Shown: positions 37,232 to 49,910 of the stretch, in pieces
Layout: every line of letters starts with the position of its first letter
Numbering within the stretch: position 1 is the stretch's first letter
NCBI GenBank assembly: GCA_018902385.1
Contig: JABSSW010000057.1
Location: 1-64,000 of the forward strand
Reading direction: 5' to 3'
Source: Physcia stellaris
Taxonomy: Eukaryota; Ascomycota; Lecanoromycetes; Caliciales; Physciaceae
Length of the DNA: 64,000 nt
The notes under the pieces: generated by a model
Database searches by the model: none
What the model saw: the letters and a program-made list of their open reading frames with translations, nothing else
Told to the model about the DNA's origin: nothing
Program-made: the position numbers and the translations under genes

Positions 37232-38998
37232 GCCGACATCACGAGCATTGCGGTTACTCTACATGTCGCCACTGGCTGTATCACCGTCTTTCGACGATTT
37301 GCATCGACGTGACCGATAAAGTCATCACCGTCTCCATTGGCCGCCGTTCCGATCAGCAACACAGCTCTGTCATAAAGGGCCTTCCTTACATACTCACTCG
37401 TACCGAGGTTCGGTAACAGAGAGGCTGATCACTCTCTCAGCCGTCTTGGCTCATGGTGAGTCTACTGACAGCTTGGCAGGCTCCCTGGTCCCCGTCTTCG
37501 ATCTCATAGTCGGAGGAGACGACATCACTCGCCGCGAAGACCCAGTCATTGCATTCAAGAGCTTCCTTGCGCCTTTTTATTTACCGCTCTACGCTCTGCT
37601 TCAACCTCTACCCTCTGGAAGCGACTCAGATTCTAATGCGCCGAGCGATATGCCCTCCCACCTGATCAAGCCTTTCATCGTGGCTTTTCCACAGCGCGTC
37701 AAAGAGATTAGCCGGTTGGAACGATCTTTGAGTATTGGGCGAGCGGAGCAACCTTGGACCGTGGTATACCTGCTCTGCTGGCTCTGTGCTCTGGCTGTTG
37801 CCGGATCAGTTGACCATTCTATAGGACACGCTTCGGATCTCTATAAAAGGCGTTGATTAGATACTTATTAGATCCTGCCTCAACTCATGAATCTCGACCG
37901 ATTTCTAAGCGAGCCGACAATGGTCTGTGGCTGGCTGTAACCGAGGATCGAAGCACTAAATGTTAATTATCAACTCCTCCGGTCTTAGAGCCCAGCATGT
38001 CAGCCAGCCACAGCAGTCAAAAGGCGCCATTCATGCACGACATGCAGATCGATTCGCTGGCCTAAGCAAGCCCGGTTTAGAGCTTTGTTTGACTAGGGAT
38101 ACACGGCAGGCAGCTCCCAAGTCTAATCCAGCTGTTCTGCAAGCCGATCTCCTCCGTACCCTTTTAGTTGCGTCAGTGGTGCTACTACTCAAGCGACGAC
38201 GACGTCTATCGTCCGTATTCTGAGTCTTCGCCGCTACCACTTTACTCCATTTCCTTGAGGATGAAGATGAAGATGCCGCTATCCTGCTGCAAGCTGCCAG
38301 CCGCATGTTACTTTTGCACGATATCATCTAGATTCATACTACGGCAAGTCCCGTCCTAGGAAAGGCTTGCAGGCTATAGCAGAGCCAAAGAGTGGCAGCT
38401 AACGCCCCGTAATCCCTGCCCATCAATCGCATGAAAAGTTAGGTAGGAACCTGGCATTAGATCACAGCATATAATGTTCTTCGCCGAATCTCCAACTCAA
38501 ACTCTTCCTGCGTCCATTGAAACGCAAGCTGCAATTCCAGTTGCACCTCTAGTACACTAAAGAACAATCAGGAGTTGATCAACACTAACCAGCAGCCAAG
38601 TGGATCATCACATCAATCTTTGCATCAAATCCGTCAACAGAAAATTTCAAATAAAAGGCAGAGAACAGGACATCAGCCTCTTGTTGATTAACATTGATCT
38701 CTCTCTTTCTCTTTCTCTTCTCATTCTTCCTCCTTGGTCTCTACACATTAGCATTCCCGTCCAGGAACCTCCGCAATCATCTTATAGGAGCATCGATCAA
38801 AGAGAAATGTCCTGAAAACTTCTCAATTAGGGGCAATTCCAAATCGACACAGTAGGGCTTGCTCTCCGCCGGACTTTCACTTTTTTCCGTCCTAGAGATA
38901 AACGATCATGAGAGCAGAGAACCCAATGGGAAATATCTTGAATCGCGATGCGTCAGGGTCTTGATTTCGATGCTACCGCGACAAGACTTGAGTTTTTC
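37232..38998. other. Intergenic, weak frame only
   Basis: A 136-codon + frame at 37,446-37,856 (VPVFDLIVGGDDITRRED, then LAPFYLPLYALLQPLP) has a plausible hydrophobic pattern but no recognised family and no upstream support. I do not call it. 37.9-38.95 kb holds Ser-rich shadow frames on both strands and nothing else. Confidence 0.4.
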
Positions 38999-40167
38999 TC
39001 AGCAGTGGCATTCACGATGCTGACCGTCGACCTCCACGAGCCCGTGAAGCTCGCCAGGAGATTGCTTTGATCGCCTAGACTCCCCATAAGCGTACCGATA
39101 GCATTTCCACCAAGAGGCCGGCTTACCGAGTCCCGAGTAAAAGCCACCTAGACCATGCCGTGCGCAAACAGACCATATCGCCGTCATCGCCTCTGACATC
39201 ACGTCAGTTCACCCAACCACAATCATTGGTTGTTCACGACACTGAGAATGTTCATGGCAATACCGACGAGTTTACTCGAAAAAGAAACGTACCCCAGAAC
39301 TCATACCAAGAGGCCCTATCCACAGCTCCCACTGTGAAGATGCGGCCGAAACATTTGTTCTCATCTATTCCATCCCGTTAGCGATACCTATGGCAACCAC
39401 CCACTTTGCAAAAAAGAAATACCAGCAGTAATAATAGCCGGCAGAGGCACCTCAACACCAGGCTGCCCCTTCGGACCAAAGACACGCCGATCATGTGTCG
39501 CCGGCATTTTGTAAATGATCGCGTTGCACGACTCCCAATGTTGAATCGTACTTCGACACCTCACTGCCGGTCTAAATTTCCCCAGAACCACCGCGACGTT
39601 TCCATCGCCTATGATAACAGTAGATCAGATACATATGATGATGAAGGGTATGGGAATACCAAGATGCTTTGCAATGCCACCTAAGCTAGGACTGAAAGCA
39701 CATCGGCCCAAGATAGCGGAGGAGGCAGCCTTGACTTGGTTCAGGCTCACTTTGCCTAAGGAGGCACCTGGCATCAAGACTGGTTGGACGAAGCAATGGG
39801 CGGAATCTTGGTGTACGTAAGCTGTCCAGAGCCAAGGTAAGATACCACACAACTTACTCCCCATCACCCTGAATGGTAGTGGTAAGGTGTCTTGGTCGCC
39901 TGTGACTATGGCACGTCGATCTGCGACGGCTAGCAGGTCCGTCCCATCATTGAATTGAGATATCGCGTTCTGGCAATCGAAAATGTCGAGGTCCTCTCCG
40001 TATCGTTGGTCGCATTGAATTGTCGCCTTTGTGCTCAAATGCAGGGTAGAGTTCTGGTGATCAGGAAAGATATCTAGAGAACGAAAAGGTACGTGCATGG
40101 GCGTGGAATGGACGATCATGTTGAAGGATCTCAAGACTAAGAACGGGAGCGCTCGTAAGATGTTCAT
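38999..40167 (-). CDS. Secreted fungal protein of unknown function (paralogue 2)
   Basis: Five exons (40,167-39,858; 39,806-39,660; 39,608-39,423; 39,364-39,293; 39,192-38,999) keep frame and give about 302 residues. The start is the ATG giving MNILRALPFLVLRSF (signal-like). Blocks shared with the gene at 33,194 include YGEDLDIFDCQNAISQF, LPLPFRVMG, CFVQPVLMPGASLGKVSLN, SPSLGGIAKHLGGDGN, CNAIIYKMPA, VFGPKGQPGVEVPLP and EAMTAIWSVCARHGLGGFY with SGLG. It has two more introns than paralogue 1. The last exon may instead splice at a GTAAGC right after SGLG, so the C-terminus is uncertain. No enzymatic motif; function unknown. Confidence 0.75.
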
Positions 40168-40717
40168 AGCAGTGCCACATAGAAAGCATGAATCGAGAGG
40201 GACGACGAGACTGGTAGAACACGTTGTCGACTTCCCACTGTGCGAACAGATACTGCGCTGAGTCGGTAGGGATCGGCCACCCCGTGAGCGGCTATGGTTA
40301 CATTGGATTTTGGCGCTTGAGCCGAGCAGGCGTGCCAACTAATACCCAGGGAAGGATGATGCAATTTATATATTAGTCCCGGAAATCGCTCACCCCAAAA
40401 CGGACTTTTGCCCTTGTGGTTAATGTGCTGCATATCGAATGTTGAGTCGGGAATATCATATTGGGGTTGAAAAATGAAAACCATATCGATACCAACACCA
40501 CCGTTCCGTGACAGATAATATTCTTCGATCTCAAAGAAGTGTCACACCAGTCAGCAAGAATGATGCAGAACTCCGTATCGTCTCACTAAAGGTCTCTGTT
40601 GCGGCAGGATCCACAGAAGGACTAACCCCATCCCACCTACTTTCCTGATGCTCGACCTTCCGAACAATATAAGTTTCCCATCTCACCTCCCAGCTGCGCA
40701 GAATCAAACAGCTGAGA
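40168..40717. promoter_or_regulatory. Divergent intergenic region
   Basis: This separates the start codons of the - strand secreted protein and the + strand hydrolase. A TATA-like AATATAAG lies about 50 bases upstream of the hydrolase ATG. No other element identified. Confidence 0.45.
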
Positions 40718-41554
40718 ATGGCTTCCAAACCAACCGTCGTCCTAGTCACTGGCGCTTTCCACGTAGCCTCACATATGTCGCTCTTCCAATCGTCCCTCGA
40801 AGAAGTCGGCTATACTTGCATCTCGCTTGGTCTCAAAACAGTTAACGCGCCCAAACTGACGCTCCAAGATGATGTCTATTATCTTCACGAAGTGCTGCAA
40901 GGCTTAATAGTGGACCAAGGCAAAGAAGTCGTGCTATATTTGCACTCTTATGCCGGCTTCCCTGGTAGTGCGGCCATTGGAGGTCTCTCGAAAGATGAGC
41001 AAAAAACTCAAGGCAACCAGGGCGGAGTAATAGGTTTAATCTACCAGTCTGCGTTCATTCCCAGGGAAGGCGATTGTCTATACAGTTTTATTGGTGGCGG
41101 ATATGCGCCATGGCAGGCTCCGGATGTACGTCTCCTTCCGCTGTCGCCACTGGCGAACTATCAACCATTGCTTGGCTAAGCTGACCGTAAGTTCGACACT
41201 GGTCTGAACATGGTACCTGACCCAATCTCGACTTTCTTCCACGACGTCCCCAACGAAGTCGCCATCGAAGCGAGAAAAAATATCTTTGGCCAATCGCTGC
41301 TAAGTTTCCACGCTCAGAGTGGATCGGTATTTTACCAGAGTAAAGACTATGATGGCAGGAGGATGTACATTCATACGGAAGACGATCAAGCACTACCGAC
41401 CTTTGTCATGGATACATGTGTGCAGAGCAGTGGAGTGAGTTGGGATGTGCAAAAGGTGAAGACCAGTCACAGCCCCTTCCTAAGCCACCCCGGGATGCTA
41501 GTGGGAACTGTAGAAAAGGCGGTACTGAATTGGGTAGGCACCGGTTCAAAATAG
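40718..41554 (+). CDS. Alpha/beta-hydrolase fold esterase-like protein
   Basis: Two exons (40,718-41,125 and 41,192-41,554, intron 66 bases) give 256 residues, usual for the small alpha/beta hydrolases similar to plant salicylate/MES-type esterases. The N-terminal strand PTVVLVTGAFHVASHM gives the oxyanion region. The nucleophile elbow is LHSYAGFPG (Ser in HSYAG, a G-x-S-x-G variant that starts with His). The acid is probably in HTEDDQALP and the catalytic His in TSHSPFLSHPG. There is no signal peptide, so it is probably cytosolic. Substrate unknown. It is the only hydrolase near the P450 genes, which is weak evidence of a shared pathway. Confidence 0.88.
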
Positions 41555-43135
41555 AAGCAGGTAGACTGACCACAGATGAGTGTAGCTAGATTTAGAGGCA
41601 TAGAAACAACTTCTGGATGCATGATCGATAGCACGAGGTGAAGCATCCATAGCCACTTCAAGAGCGATGAATACACTTTTGCGTACGTTGAGACAACAAA
41701 TGAATTGTGAGTGTGTAAGGAAGTTCTGCAGACTCAATTGAAGACACGCTTCTACTGACTGGTCATCTCGAGTCGGATTGATATGCTAGTATGCTTCTTC
41801 TCATATCTCCCGTCATACTTGCATATTAAGGACTTTAAAATCTTAATCGAATTCAAGATGGGTTGACAGACACTTCGAGTTGGAAAGGAGAATGAATGTA
41901 TAACCCTTTACCTTGCTCCAATCACTCTGTTTCTTTACTGGCCAGAAATTTCTTCAAGGTCCTCGGGAGCTTTGCGTGTGTTACTGCACCCAATGATGAT
42001 CAAGAGGACATCCGACCGAGTAACAGAAATTTTTTAAGAGTCATTGAGCGTCCAATTGACCCCATAGTCCCCAGCTTTCGCACATAAGACACTATTGAGC
42101 TCATCTAGATATATTTCATTTCACCATCCACTCTGTCAGCAGCACAGCCTCTCCTTAAAATCGACATCATGATTTGCAGCCCCTATGCGCTTTTCAGTCA
42201 TACCGTTTCCTCCATTGTTTATAGACTCTAAGTAAAGTCACTTTCCCAACCACAGATCTCTAAATCGGAGACGTTCTCTTTTCTCGATCAATTCAATCTT
42301 CTTCCATTGAACATCTATTTTTTCAACCCTGAATCATTGATTTCAATTTGCAGCAGTGATCTGAAGCTATAAATCCGAGTTCTCCCCTATTGTTCGAGGA
42401 GCATTGATTGATACTCGGCTTTTAGGCTCGCTATTGAGCGTTCATCTCATGCTCTCGAATCTATGTCTCCGCGCCCTGAGGTATAGGTCAAAGCTCAAAC
42501 AGATCCGTTACAAAGTCCAAAACGCGTGAGTTCCATACATCCCGGAAACGACATAGACTTGGAAGATTTTTCACAAATTTGAGTTCTACGTTCCTGAGGA
42601 TTTTGGGACTGCAAAAGGATCGTGCTCTCCATCAGGCTCAATCTCAAGCCCCACACCCCTACCCAAGACAAATATCAGCTCAGGCGCATGCCGAGGATTA
42701 AGGATTGGAGTATTGAGAAACTTTAAGGTCCGTGATAATTTGCTTCCTAGCCGGAGGTGAGATGGAGCATATGCCAATTGACGCCAGTTGAGCAGAGTGT
42801 TGAGGAACTAATGCAGCTGCTAAAGACTCATTTGTAGCATATTCAAAAACGCCTTTATGACAAAAAAAACCGAAAAGTATCGAGCTCCCGAAGACTGGCA
42901 CTAGAACGGCATAACCCTATCTCCTCATAGCCTGGACTGCGACAAAGAACACACTTACCATTTTCTACGCCTGTTCTCAACTATATTTAAGCATCCCAGA
43001 GCTCTGCCTATGGTCTTCACATAAGTCCGTTTGATCGCCGCAGAGAGTCGGGATTTCTTCAGCCAAGGGTTTGCGTTGTTCTATTCGAACAGTATCGATT
43101 ATTCCGACTTTCAGTACTTTCGCTTGCCGACACCT
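41555..43135. other. Intergenic, no supported gene
   Basis: Frames below 70 codons only. Nothing recognised on either strand over about 1.6 kb. Confidence 0.5.
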
Positions 43136-43777
43136 TCACACCTTCTGTATATGAATATCCCTTCCCCCTTGCGACGTCAAGGTCTTCAAATTGCCAAACC
43201 CAATCTCTCCCAACTCACGATGCACGATCCTAAACCCCAAGCTTGGTATACCAACCGAGGAGGGAAAGTACTCATAATCCATCAGCCCCTGCAACGTATC
43301 ATCCAACTCTTTGTACCACATGCCCCATCGCTGCTTGCCACTCTCAACTCTAACAACGCAGTTTACAACTGGTGGAATAGGCAGACCGGTGCTGCTGAAA
43401 GGTCCAGTGAGGCGGGCACGGGGGTGAGAGCGGATGTAGCGCCGGACGTACTCGCGGCTCTCGTAGAGCGTAACGGCGATGTCGTTGCGTGCAATCGTTG
43501 GGCCGAGGAGGGGTGTGATTTGAAGGGTTAAGAAAGTTCCCTCGATGGGAAAGGGGATTGCGTTCGTGCTGTTGGTAAGAGAGGAGGAAGAACTACACTA
43601 GGGATTAGTGACAATGTTCAGGCATGATACTCAAGCTATTCACTTTGCTCCCAGGATCCCGGGAATAAGTTGATGTATGGAGCTGATTGTGGAAGTGGGC
43701 AGGCCCGATGCCGGTGCTGCAAGAATGCCGATGGTGAATTGTAAGATAAAGGTGATAGCGACGGTGTTGTAGAACAT
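43136..43777 (-). CDS. Secreted protein of unknown function, 196 aa
   Basis: Two exons (43,777-43,644 and 43,592-43,136, intron 51 bases, GTGAAT...TAG) give 196 residues. The start is the ATG giving MFYNTVAITFILQFTIGILA, a clear signal peptide ending near APASG. The mature part has a Ser/Thr/Asn segment, then IPFPIEGTFLTLQITPLLGP, VTLYESREYVRRYI, TGLPIPPVVNCVV, RWGMWYKELDDTLQGLM and YFPSSVGIPSLGFRIV. The + strand 166-codon frame over the same DNA is a shadow. No enzyme motif is seen. The strand was chosen for the signal peptide and the codon-consistent splice. Confidence 0.7.
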
Positions 43778-45185
43778 CTTGGCCGAAATATCCCGCCACG
43801 ATAATGCCAGTGGTGACTATATGCTCCAAATATCAATTTTGTCCTGATAGACTGTCCGTTACTTCGTACTTGTACTCGTGAATTGCGCTTCATGCGCTCC
43901 GTGAGTTTGCGCCAGCGCATTTCATCCCGCAATTCATTCAGTCGACCAACCGATATGCGAAAAGGCAAGTTACTGAGACAGACGGCAGGCAAAGTTACGG
44001 TGATTGGGGGACCATGCATACCTCGTAGCTCATCTCACAGATTGAGACTAGTAGACATCATAGATGGTTATACTTTTTGACAATTCTCATGCAGAACGGG
44101 TTGCCCTATCTTCGTTCTTGCTGTCTCTCCCGTTCGATCGTGTGATAGAGTATGGAATTTTCCAAAGCTCTCCAGAGACGTGAACCTCCTTAACACCGTG
44201 ATGAAGTCTCTCAGGCGGTTCATACTCATAATCTCGACCTTGTAACCAGCCGACTACTCATTTTGGACAGAACCAAGTTTCTGTAGGTCAATCGCCAGGA
44301 TGTCTAACGAAAAGCTGTTCCAGATTAAGTCAAGTCTCATTGAAGTATGCTATGGCTACAAAGGTTGATAGTCCTGCAAGGACTAGCAACTTCCTGCGCC
44401 ACCCAAACTCGAGACAACCAGCGCGCTTTTCGTAGAAGCTGACATAGGCAGCCCAAGCACGAGAATGATCTCCCCTTGCCGAGGTAGTTGTAAGCTCCTG
44501 TAGAGTCGAGGTAGTGCTGCCGCTTCAATTCCTCTGATGATTGGTGTCACGAAGGTCCCGATCGCGTCACAACCAATAATAGTAAACGCTATCGTCGTCG
44601 AATGGGGATATTCTTGACATCTCTCTTGTTCCATCTGCAAGCGCTAAGTAGGTGACGGTAAGTACTCGGGCTCTACAGCCGAATCTGTGCAACATATCAC
44701 TTTGACATCGCGACAAAAGGACCTTCAACTCTCATGCAAGCTACCTTTTTCAATCATCCAAAATCAGAGTGTCTTCTTACTTGAGTCGGACGGGACTGAT
44801 GAATTTTGCATTCTCTCCTTCATATAGTCTTCATATAAATGGAAGTCCAGATGGATATGGGAAGCCATGGGCCGAGGTAAAGATGGGAAATGTGCCCTGC
44901 CCCTTGATTTACCTCCAATGTTTTTCTTTTACGTTGAGAGAAGATCAAGCCTTTAGGTGTTCTGCTTCAGAGACGTGAGAGAGTACTTACATTACTTTAC
45001 TTTAGGAGGTTTAGGGCTTCAAGATATTCTGCCCCTTACAGATGCTTAGGTAATCATATGCTGAAATGTACGCACCATTACGTAGATGATCGTCCGCACC
45101 GGTTTGTTGTCGCAAACAATCTCAGACAGCGTCAAGTAAAAGACAATACTTTCCATTCGCTCCATGGCACCAACTCCAACAGCTA
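43778..45185. other. Intergenic, no supported gene
   Basis: Only short overlapping frames. No family recognised over about 1.4 kb. Confidence 0.45.
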
Positions 45186-46092
45186 TTGCCCAACATAGAC
45201 CCAATTATGAATAACACCAGTGTTGCTGCATACCGTACGCCGAAGCAGTACCACCCAGAAGAAGCCCAGGACAAACTCTCGCTCGGCTCTACAGCCAGTG
45301 TCTGGAAGCACTCCGAACTTCCAGGCGTTGTCATCAAGGCGCCCACCAAGGAACCATGGCCGCCAGAATCGGAGAACAAGTTCTACACTGAGGCAGCCAT
45401 TTTACAGGCATTAGGCCCGCACCCTAGGATCGTAAAGTATGGTCTCAACACCCAGACTCTATCTGTTTGGAACCACCGCTGATGATCACAGCTTCTTAGG
45501 ACTCCTCGACCCGCTCGAGCCACGCAAGGGCTTGTTGTTCGCACAGGCAGTCAATGGAGATGTGTCCCAATATCTTAAAACCCATGGTGATACAACTGGC
45601 CCCTCGCTGAGAGTGAAATGGTGCAAGCAGGCGGCAGATGCCTTGTCACACTGCCACGCGCGTGGTGTTCTACATTGCGATCTACGGCCTGATCAGATGT
45701 TGCTCGACGGCGAGCTAAACCTCTTTCTCTGCGACTTTGGAGGCTCGGAAAATGGCCAACACAGTGGAGGGAATCTTCCGGCCCACGGCTTCTTCGACCC
45801 CAGAGAGGACAATCTAGAGGTCACGAAAGAGATGGAGGTATTCGGCCTGGGATCGTGCATGTACTGTTTCATGACTGGACATCTCCCCCACGAGCCAACA
45901 AGTACCAACGCTGCCTCTTACGCCTACGTGGAGAAGTTCTCCCGCCTCTTAAAGCAAGGTGACCTTCCGAATACTTCGGCTCTCGAGGGTGGAGACATAA
46001 TCACCAAATGCTGGACACGCGAGATCGGATCGACCAGTGAGGTACTGGCATGCTATGAAGAGTTGGAACGACGGCTGGAGGTTACAGGGTGA
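45186..46092 (+). CDS. Protein kinase-like protein (fungal HCD-type)
   Basis: Two exons (45,186-45,441 and 45,500-46,092, intron 58 bases with a GTCTCA donor) give 282 residues. The N-lobe has a degenerate glycine loop (LSLGSTASVWKH), the VxK lysine in VVIKAPTKE and a helix-C Glu in FYTEAAIL. The C-lobe has GVLHCDLRPDQMLL (HRD replaced by HCD, with the catalytic Asp kept), then LNLFLCDFGGS (DFG intact). Then MEVFGLGSCMYCFMTGHLP corresponds to the helix F region. So the catalytic residues are present, but the HRD Arg is missing, as in many fungal lineage-expanded kinases. The length is that of a bare kinase domain. Substrate unknown. An upstream ATG choice is possible. Confidence 0.78.
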
Positions 46093-48019
46093 GAGATACC
46101 TCGAACATTTCCGCTGTCGCCGGCCACGACCCGATATTATTCATCCTAAGGCAAGATGCGAAGCGTCATTCTCCCGTTTGACGAATACAATGGAGGCAGC
46201 AGTGGTGTCGAAAGTCTCGATGTTTTCGAGCCATACGACAAGTGAACTCGTAGCCCCATCACTGGAAATATGCAGATGCGCCGCTGCAGGTTGCCTCCTG
46301 TCTCATCAACCATTACTATCTACCATATCTCGCTTCGAATTTTAGGTGTCCCTAGAGACCATAATATGGTCGACATGGTCACTAGTGGCCCCGCCTGTGA
46401 ATTCAAACCTAACGAAAAGCCTCACGAACGGCCCACAGACTACCAGCAAGAGGCAAAGAGCTCCAGCCCTTAACGCTCTCATAGGTAGACTTCCAAGAAC
46501 GCCCTTTGCCCCTATCTACCAGTCTGTCCTCAGGACCGATCAGAAGAATTTAGCCATGACTTCCAAAGCTATAACTGCTGACACAAATGAAACTTTCAAC
46601 TTTGCAAACTCTATCCTCTCAACTCAAAATTCACTAGTAGGAAGAATACCTACTCATACTACCGGTCCCTTTTCAACAATCATAGTATTTACCACATACC
46701 TTGGGTCCTCGTCTGACCCTGAGGAGGAACTTCTGGTCGCCCACTCAAGATGGTATTACTCCCGCGCAAAAGAAATCAATCACTGGCCCTTAGAAAGGGT
46801 CTTTGCATTAAAGATTTCGTGTGGGGACATGTTGTGCATGTTAAAGAGTAGCTTGCGCATTGTCGCATCGGTCTTTAGCTTCGCAAAGATCGATAGCTTG
46901 AAGAAAGGTGATCTTGCGCGCTCAAGCAGCTTCTAAGACTTACCAGTGGGACCATGGGGCTGTCACACGCATGACGGGATCACTGGGATTTTTTGGCAGA
47001 AGGCCCCAGATTTGGCTACTGAAGTATCAAGTATTATTGAACATTAAGAAAGTAGGAAAGAGAGGGCCCGTCTAGGCAGATACTTTTAGGCTTGAAGATG
47101 TAGGTATTGGCTCGATCCGAGATATCCGAACTTCATCACAAAGACTGTCAGTGTTCTGTATCAGGCCCTGGGAGACTGAACAGTGAACAACGGAAGCTTG
47201 CAGCCTTGCGATGGACGAATGGTTGGGGAAGTAATCAACCGACTACTCCGTACTCCCTCGAGCTTTACTCAGCAAGATCTGCATTCTACCTTAAGGCTTC
47301 TTTGAAAAAAGCGCAATAGACAAGAAACGGCTCACGAGGGCTCAGATTCAGTCACACACCCAACGATCGCCAAGAAGTTACATTTAGCACGCGTATTCAA
47401 TACTAGGGAGACGTGTGGCTGCAGGGAGACTCGCCTAGGCCTGAGCCCGATGTACCCTCTCGACGGCAGCTACGACTGTTACCCCCCTCTATGTGAGGAT
47501 CCACATTGAACCCAACTAGGCAGTAATAACATCTCTCGCTCCTGTCAATACCTCTTCGGGCTTAAGTTGAAAGCGCTGCAATGAATTGCTCCCTTTTGGC
47601 CTCTATGGCCCCCGCGCTCGGCGTTTCAAATGTTCACTCACTATCAAATTACTTTTCCCCTTATTTAGAGAAACTTACCGAGAGCTGGGGTCGGGTGGTA
47701 CTGTCTGGCTCACCTGCAGCGTAGTATGACAGTCGAGGGTCCCATGGTAGTCTTATGCTCAGCCCTCTAATATTTGCGATAGCTTCAATATGCTATCGCG
47801 CGCTCGCTTTGGTAGATTGGAAAAGACTATAGTTAGCATCTGGATGATACCCAAGCATTAGTACGTGCGAGGCCTGTCTTCTGGTGGTGGTCGCCTCAAG
47901 CAGCAAGAAGTGCAAATACTCATGTACAAAAGGTAGCCAGTTCCCTCTCTCGAAATCTCATAGTCCATCAATTCAGCACTTTCATACCTTTCCTACAAAT
48001 TCGTATCAAACCCCACATA
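46093..48019. other. Intergenic, no supported gene
   Basis: A 196-codon + frame (46,346-46,936) has no signal, domain or family I can see and overlaps a second frame; I leave it uncalled. The rest shows nothing. Confidence 0.4.
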
Positions 48020-49910
48020 ATGGCTAGCTCGCTGAGGGTCTCACTTCATGAACGCACAGCCTCAACGACTGGCACCAGTGGCAATGTCCCACTCGTCACG
48101 CCAACAAATCATGGATATATCGCACACGAGGCGCCAGCCTTAGCTCACGCTGCCCGATACCCTGTTATACTTTTTCTATCCCTTCTGATTCTTCACAAGT
48201 CTTTCTCCAGCGCCCGAAAATGGAAGGCGGCAGCTCCGAGGGAACAATACCGGCGACCAACCCAGGTCCCATACCTGACGCCAATGCTAGGAAATGCCTT
48301 CTCGTTTCTATACGCTCCTCAAGAATTAGCCAGGTCAATATCGTGGGTGAACCCCGCGACTCATGTCACCTTTGGGAATGGTCTCGTTACTGACAATGCT
48401 ACAGCGAGAGACTCGGCAAGTCCGGCATCTTCAGTCTGAATATGCTCACCCAGGAAGTCTATGTCGTGTCAGGATCCGAATATCTTAATGCGATCTGGAA
48501 AGACACCAAAAAGGTCATGATGTCACACGATGCCCTGAACCTCTCCCTGAGCAATATGTTCGGCGTACCAGGTAGAGAGATGCCGTTTTTCTTAGGCGAT
48601 AGGACCGGCAGCTCGCATGACCCTCACGCTTCAAGTCCTGCCAGAGACCCTGACCACCGTGTCTCATATCTCATGCTCAAAACTACAGCAGACTATCTCT
48701 CTGGGACGCATCTCACTGCCACAGCCCAAAAATATCAGGCCGCGATGAAGAGCCAGGTAGATATTCTGCCCATTGGGGACGATTGGGTTGAAATGGACGA
48801 CCTCTTTAGCTTTACTCGCCGCCTCATAGCCAACTCAACAGTTGAGACGATGTTGGGCTCGAGCTTTTTGTCTCAATTTCCTGATTTCGTTGATAATTTC
48901 TACACATACAACAGCAAAATACGGAGGTTTCTCCAAGGATGGCCAAAATTCTTGTTGCCAAAGGCTTGGTGCGCACGTAAGAGATGTATTGACATTATGC
49001 AACAGTGGCGGAAGACAGTCAATGCTCAGGACTTTGATGGGAGTCCAATGATGCTTAAGAGGTGGAGCTGGTTTGAAAAATGGAACATCAGTGATGACGC
49101 TATCGCAGCCTCAGACCTTGGCATTCTGTGGGGGTAAGTGCTTCAGCCAAAGCTGATGGGGATTGAAAAGCAAATACTAATCCTTGATGCTCTACAGAAC
49201 TTTCTCCAACGCTATCATCCTGGCTTTCTGGCTGTGCTGGCATACATTACAAGATGAACAGCTGCTTTCCGCTGCCACTGTTGAGATGGATGAGTGCAGG
49301 ACAAAAGATGCCAGTAGCAGCTCGTCTTTCGACACGACCAAGCTTAACTCACAACCTTTGATGCAATGAATATACGCCGAGACTTTAAGGAAGCACTTCC
49401 CCCCAGTTTACATTCCGCGAACGACCGAGTGCGGAGAGACCCAAGTGCTTGACTACCAGATACCTAAGAACAAATTGCTTGTCATCAGCAGAGCTATGGC
49501 ACATATGGACGAACGTAACTGGAACCTGCGACCCAAGGCGAATATCGTGTGGAGAAGCTTGGGGGGGGGGATTCCTTACTCGCAGCACGCCGTCTTCTGC
49601 CGAAGCCGACCGAATGAAGAGCGGTTCGGATGAGGGCAAACCCAGGTTCTCACTCAATCGGTACAAAAGAGCCTGGTATTCGTTTGGTGGAGGTAGCCAC
49701 CAGTAGCCGGCGAGACATTGGGTGAAAAACGACATGCTCATCAGCCCCGCCGTGATTACTGGAACATTCGAGACCGAGCTCAGGAATAAGGAGAAAGACC
49801 TGAGGATAGACTTGGATAAGTATGGTCGTAGCGCCTTAAATCCAGGGGAACAGGCCCCTTTTCGTATAAGGCGGAAGAGACAATCTAGGAGCACACCAGC
49901 ATTGCAAGAT
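48020..49910 (+). pseudogene. Cytochrome P450 pseudogene (CYP7/CYP8-like)
   Basis: Several blocks in changing frames make up a P450: an N-terminal anchor with YPVILFLSLLILHKS; RRPTQVPYLTPMLGNAFSF; RLGKSGIFSLNMLTQEVYVV (frame change near 48,370-48,400, where the gap is too short for a normal intron); MLGSSFLSQFPDFVDNFY; then I-helix TFSNAIILAFWLCWH, ExxR as YAETLRKHFPPVYIPR, KLLVISRAMAHMDERNW, and heme loop RYKRAWYSFGGGSHQ. At 49,704-49,706 the codon expected for the heme-binding Cys is TAG, then PARHWVK. A run of ten G at 49,561-49,570 marks another frame change. Base composition is ordinary. It is non-functional as read. Confidence 0.8.

Noticed and set aside
37446-37856. 136-codon + frame as a gene
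   Set aside because: Plausible composition but no recognised motif and no neighbouring exons.
46346-46936. 196-codon + frame as a gene
   Set aside because: No signal peptide, domain, family resemblance or splice support.
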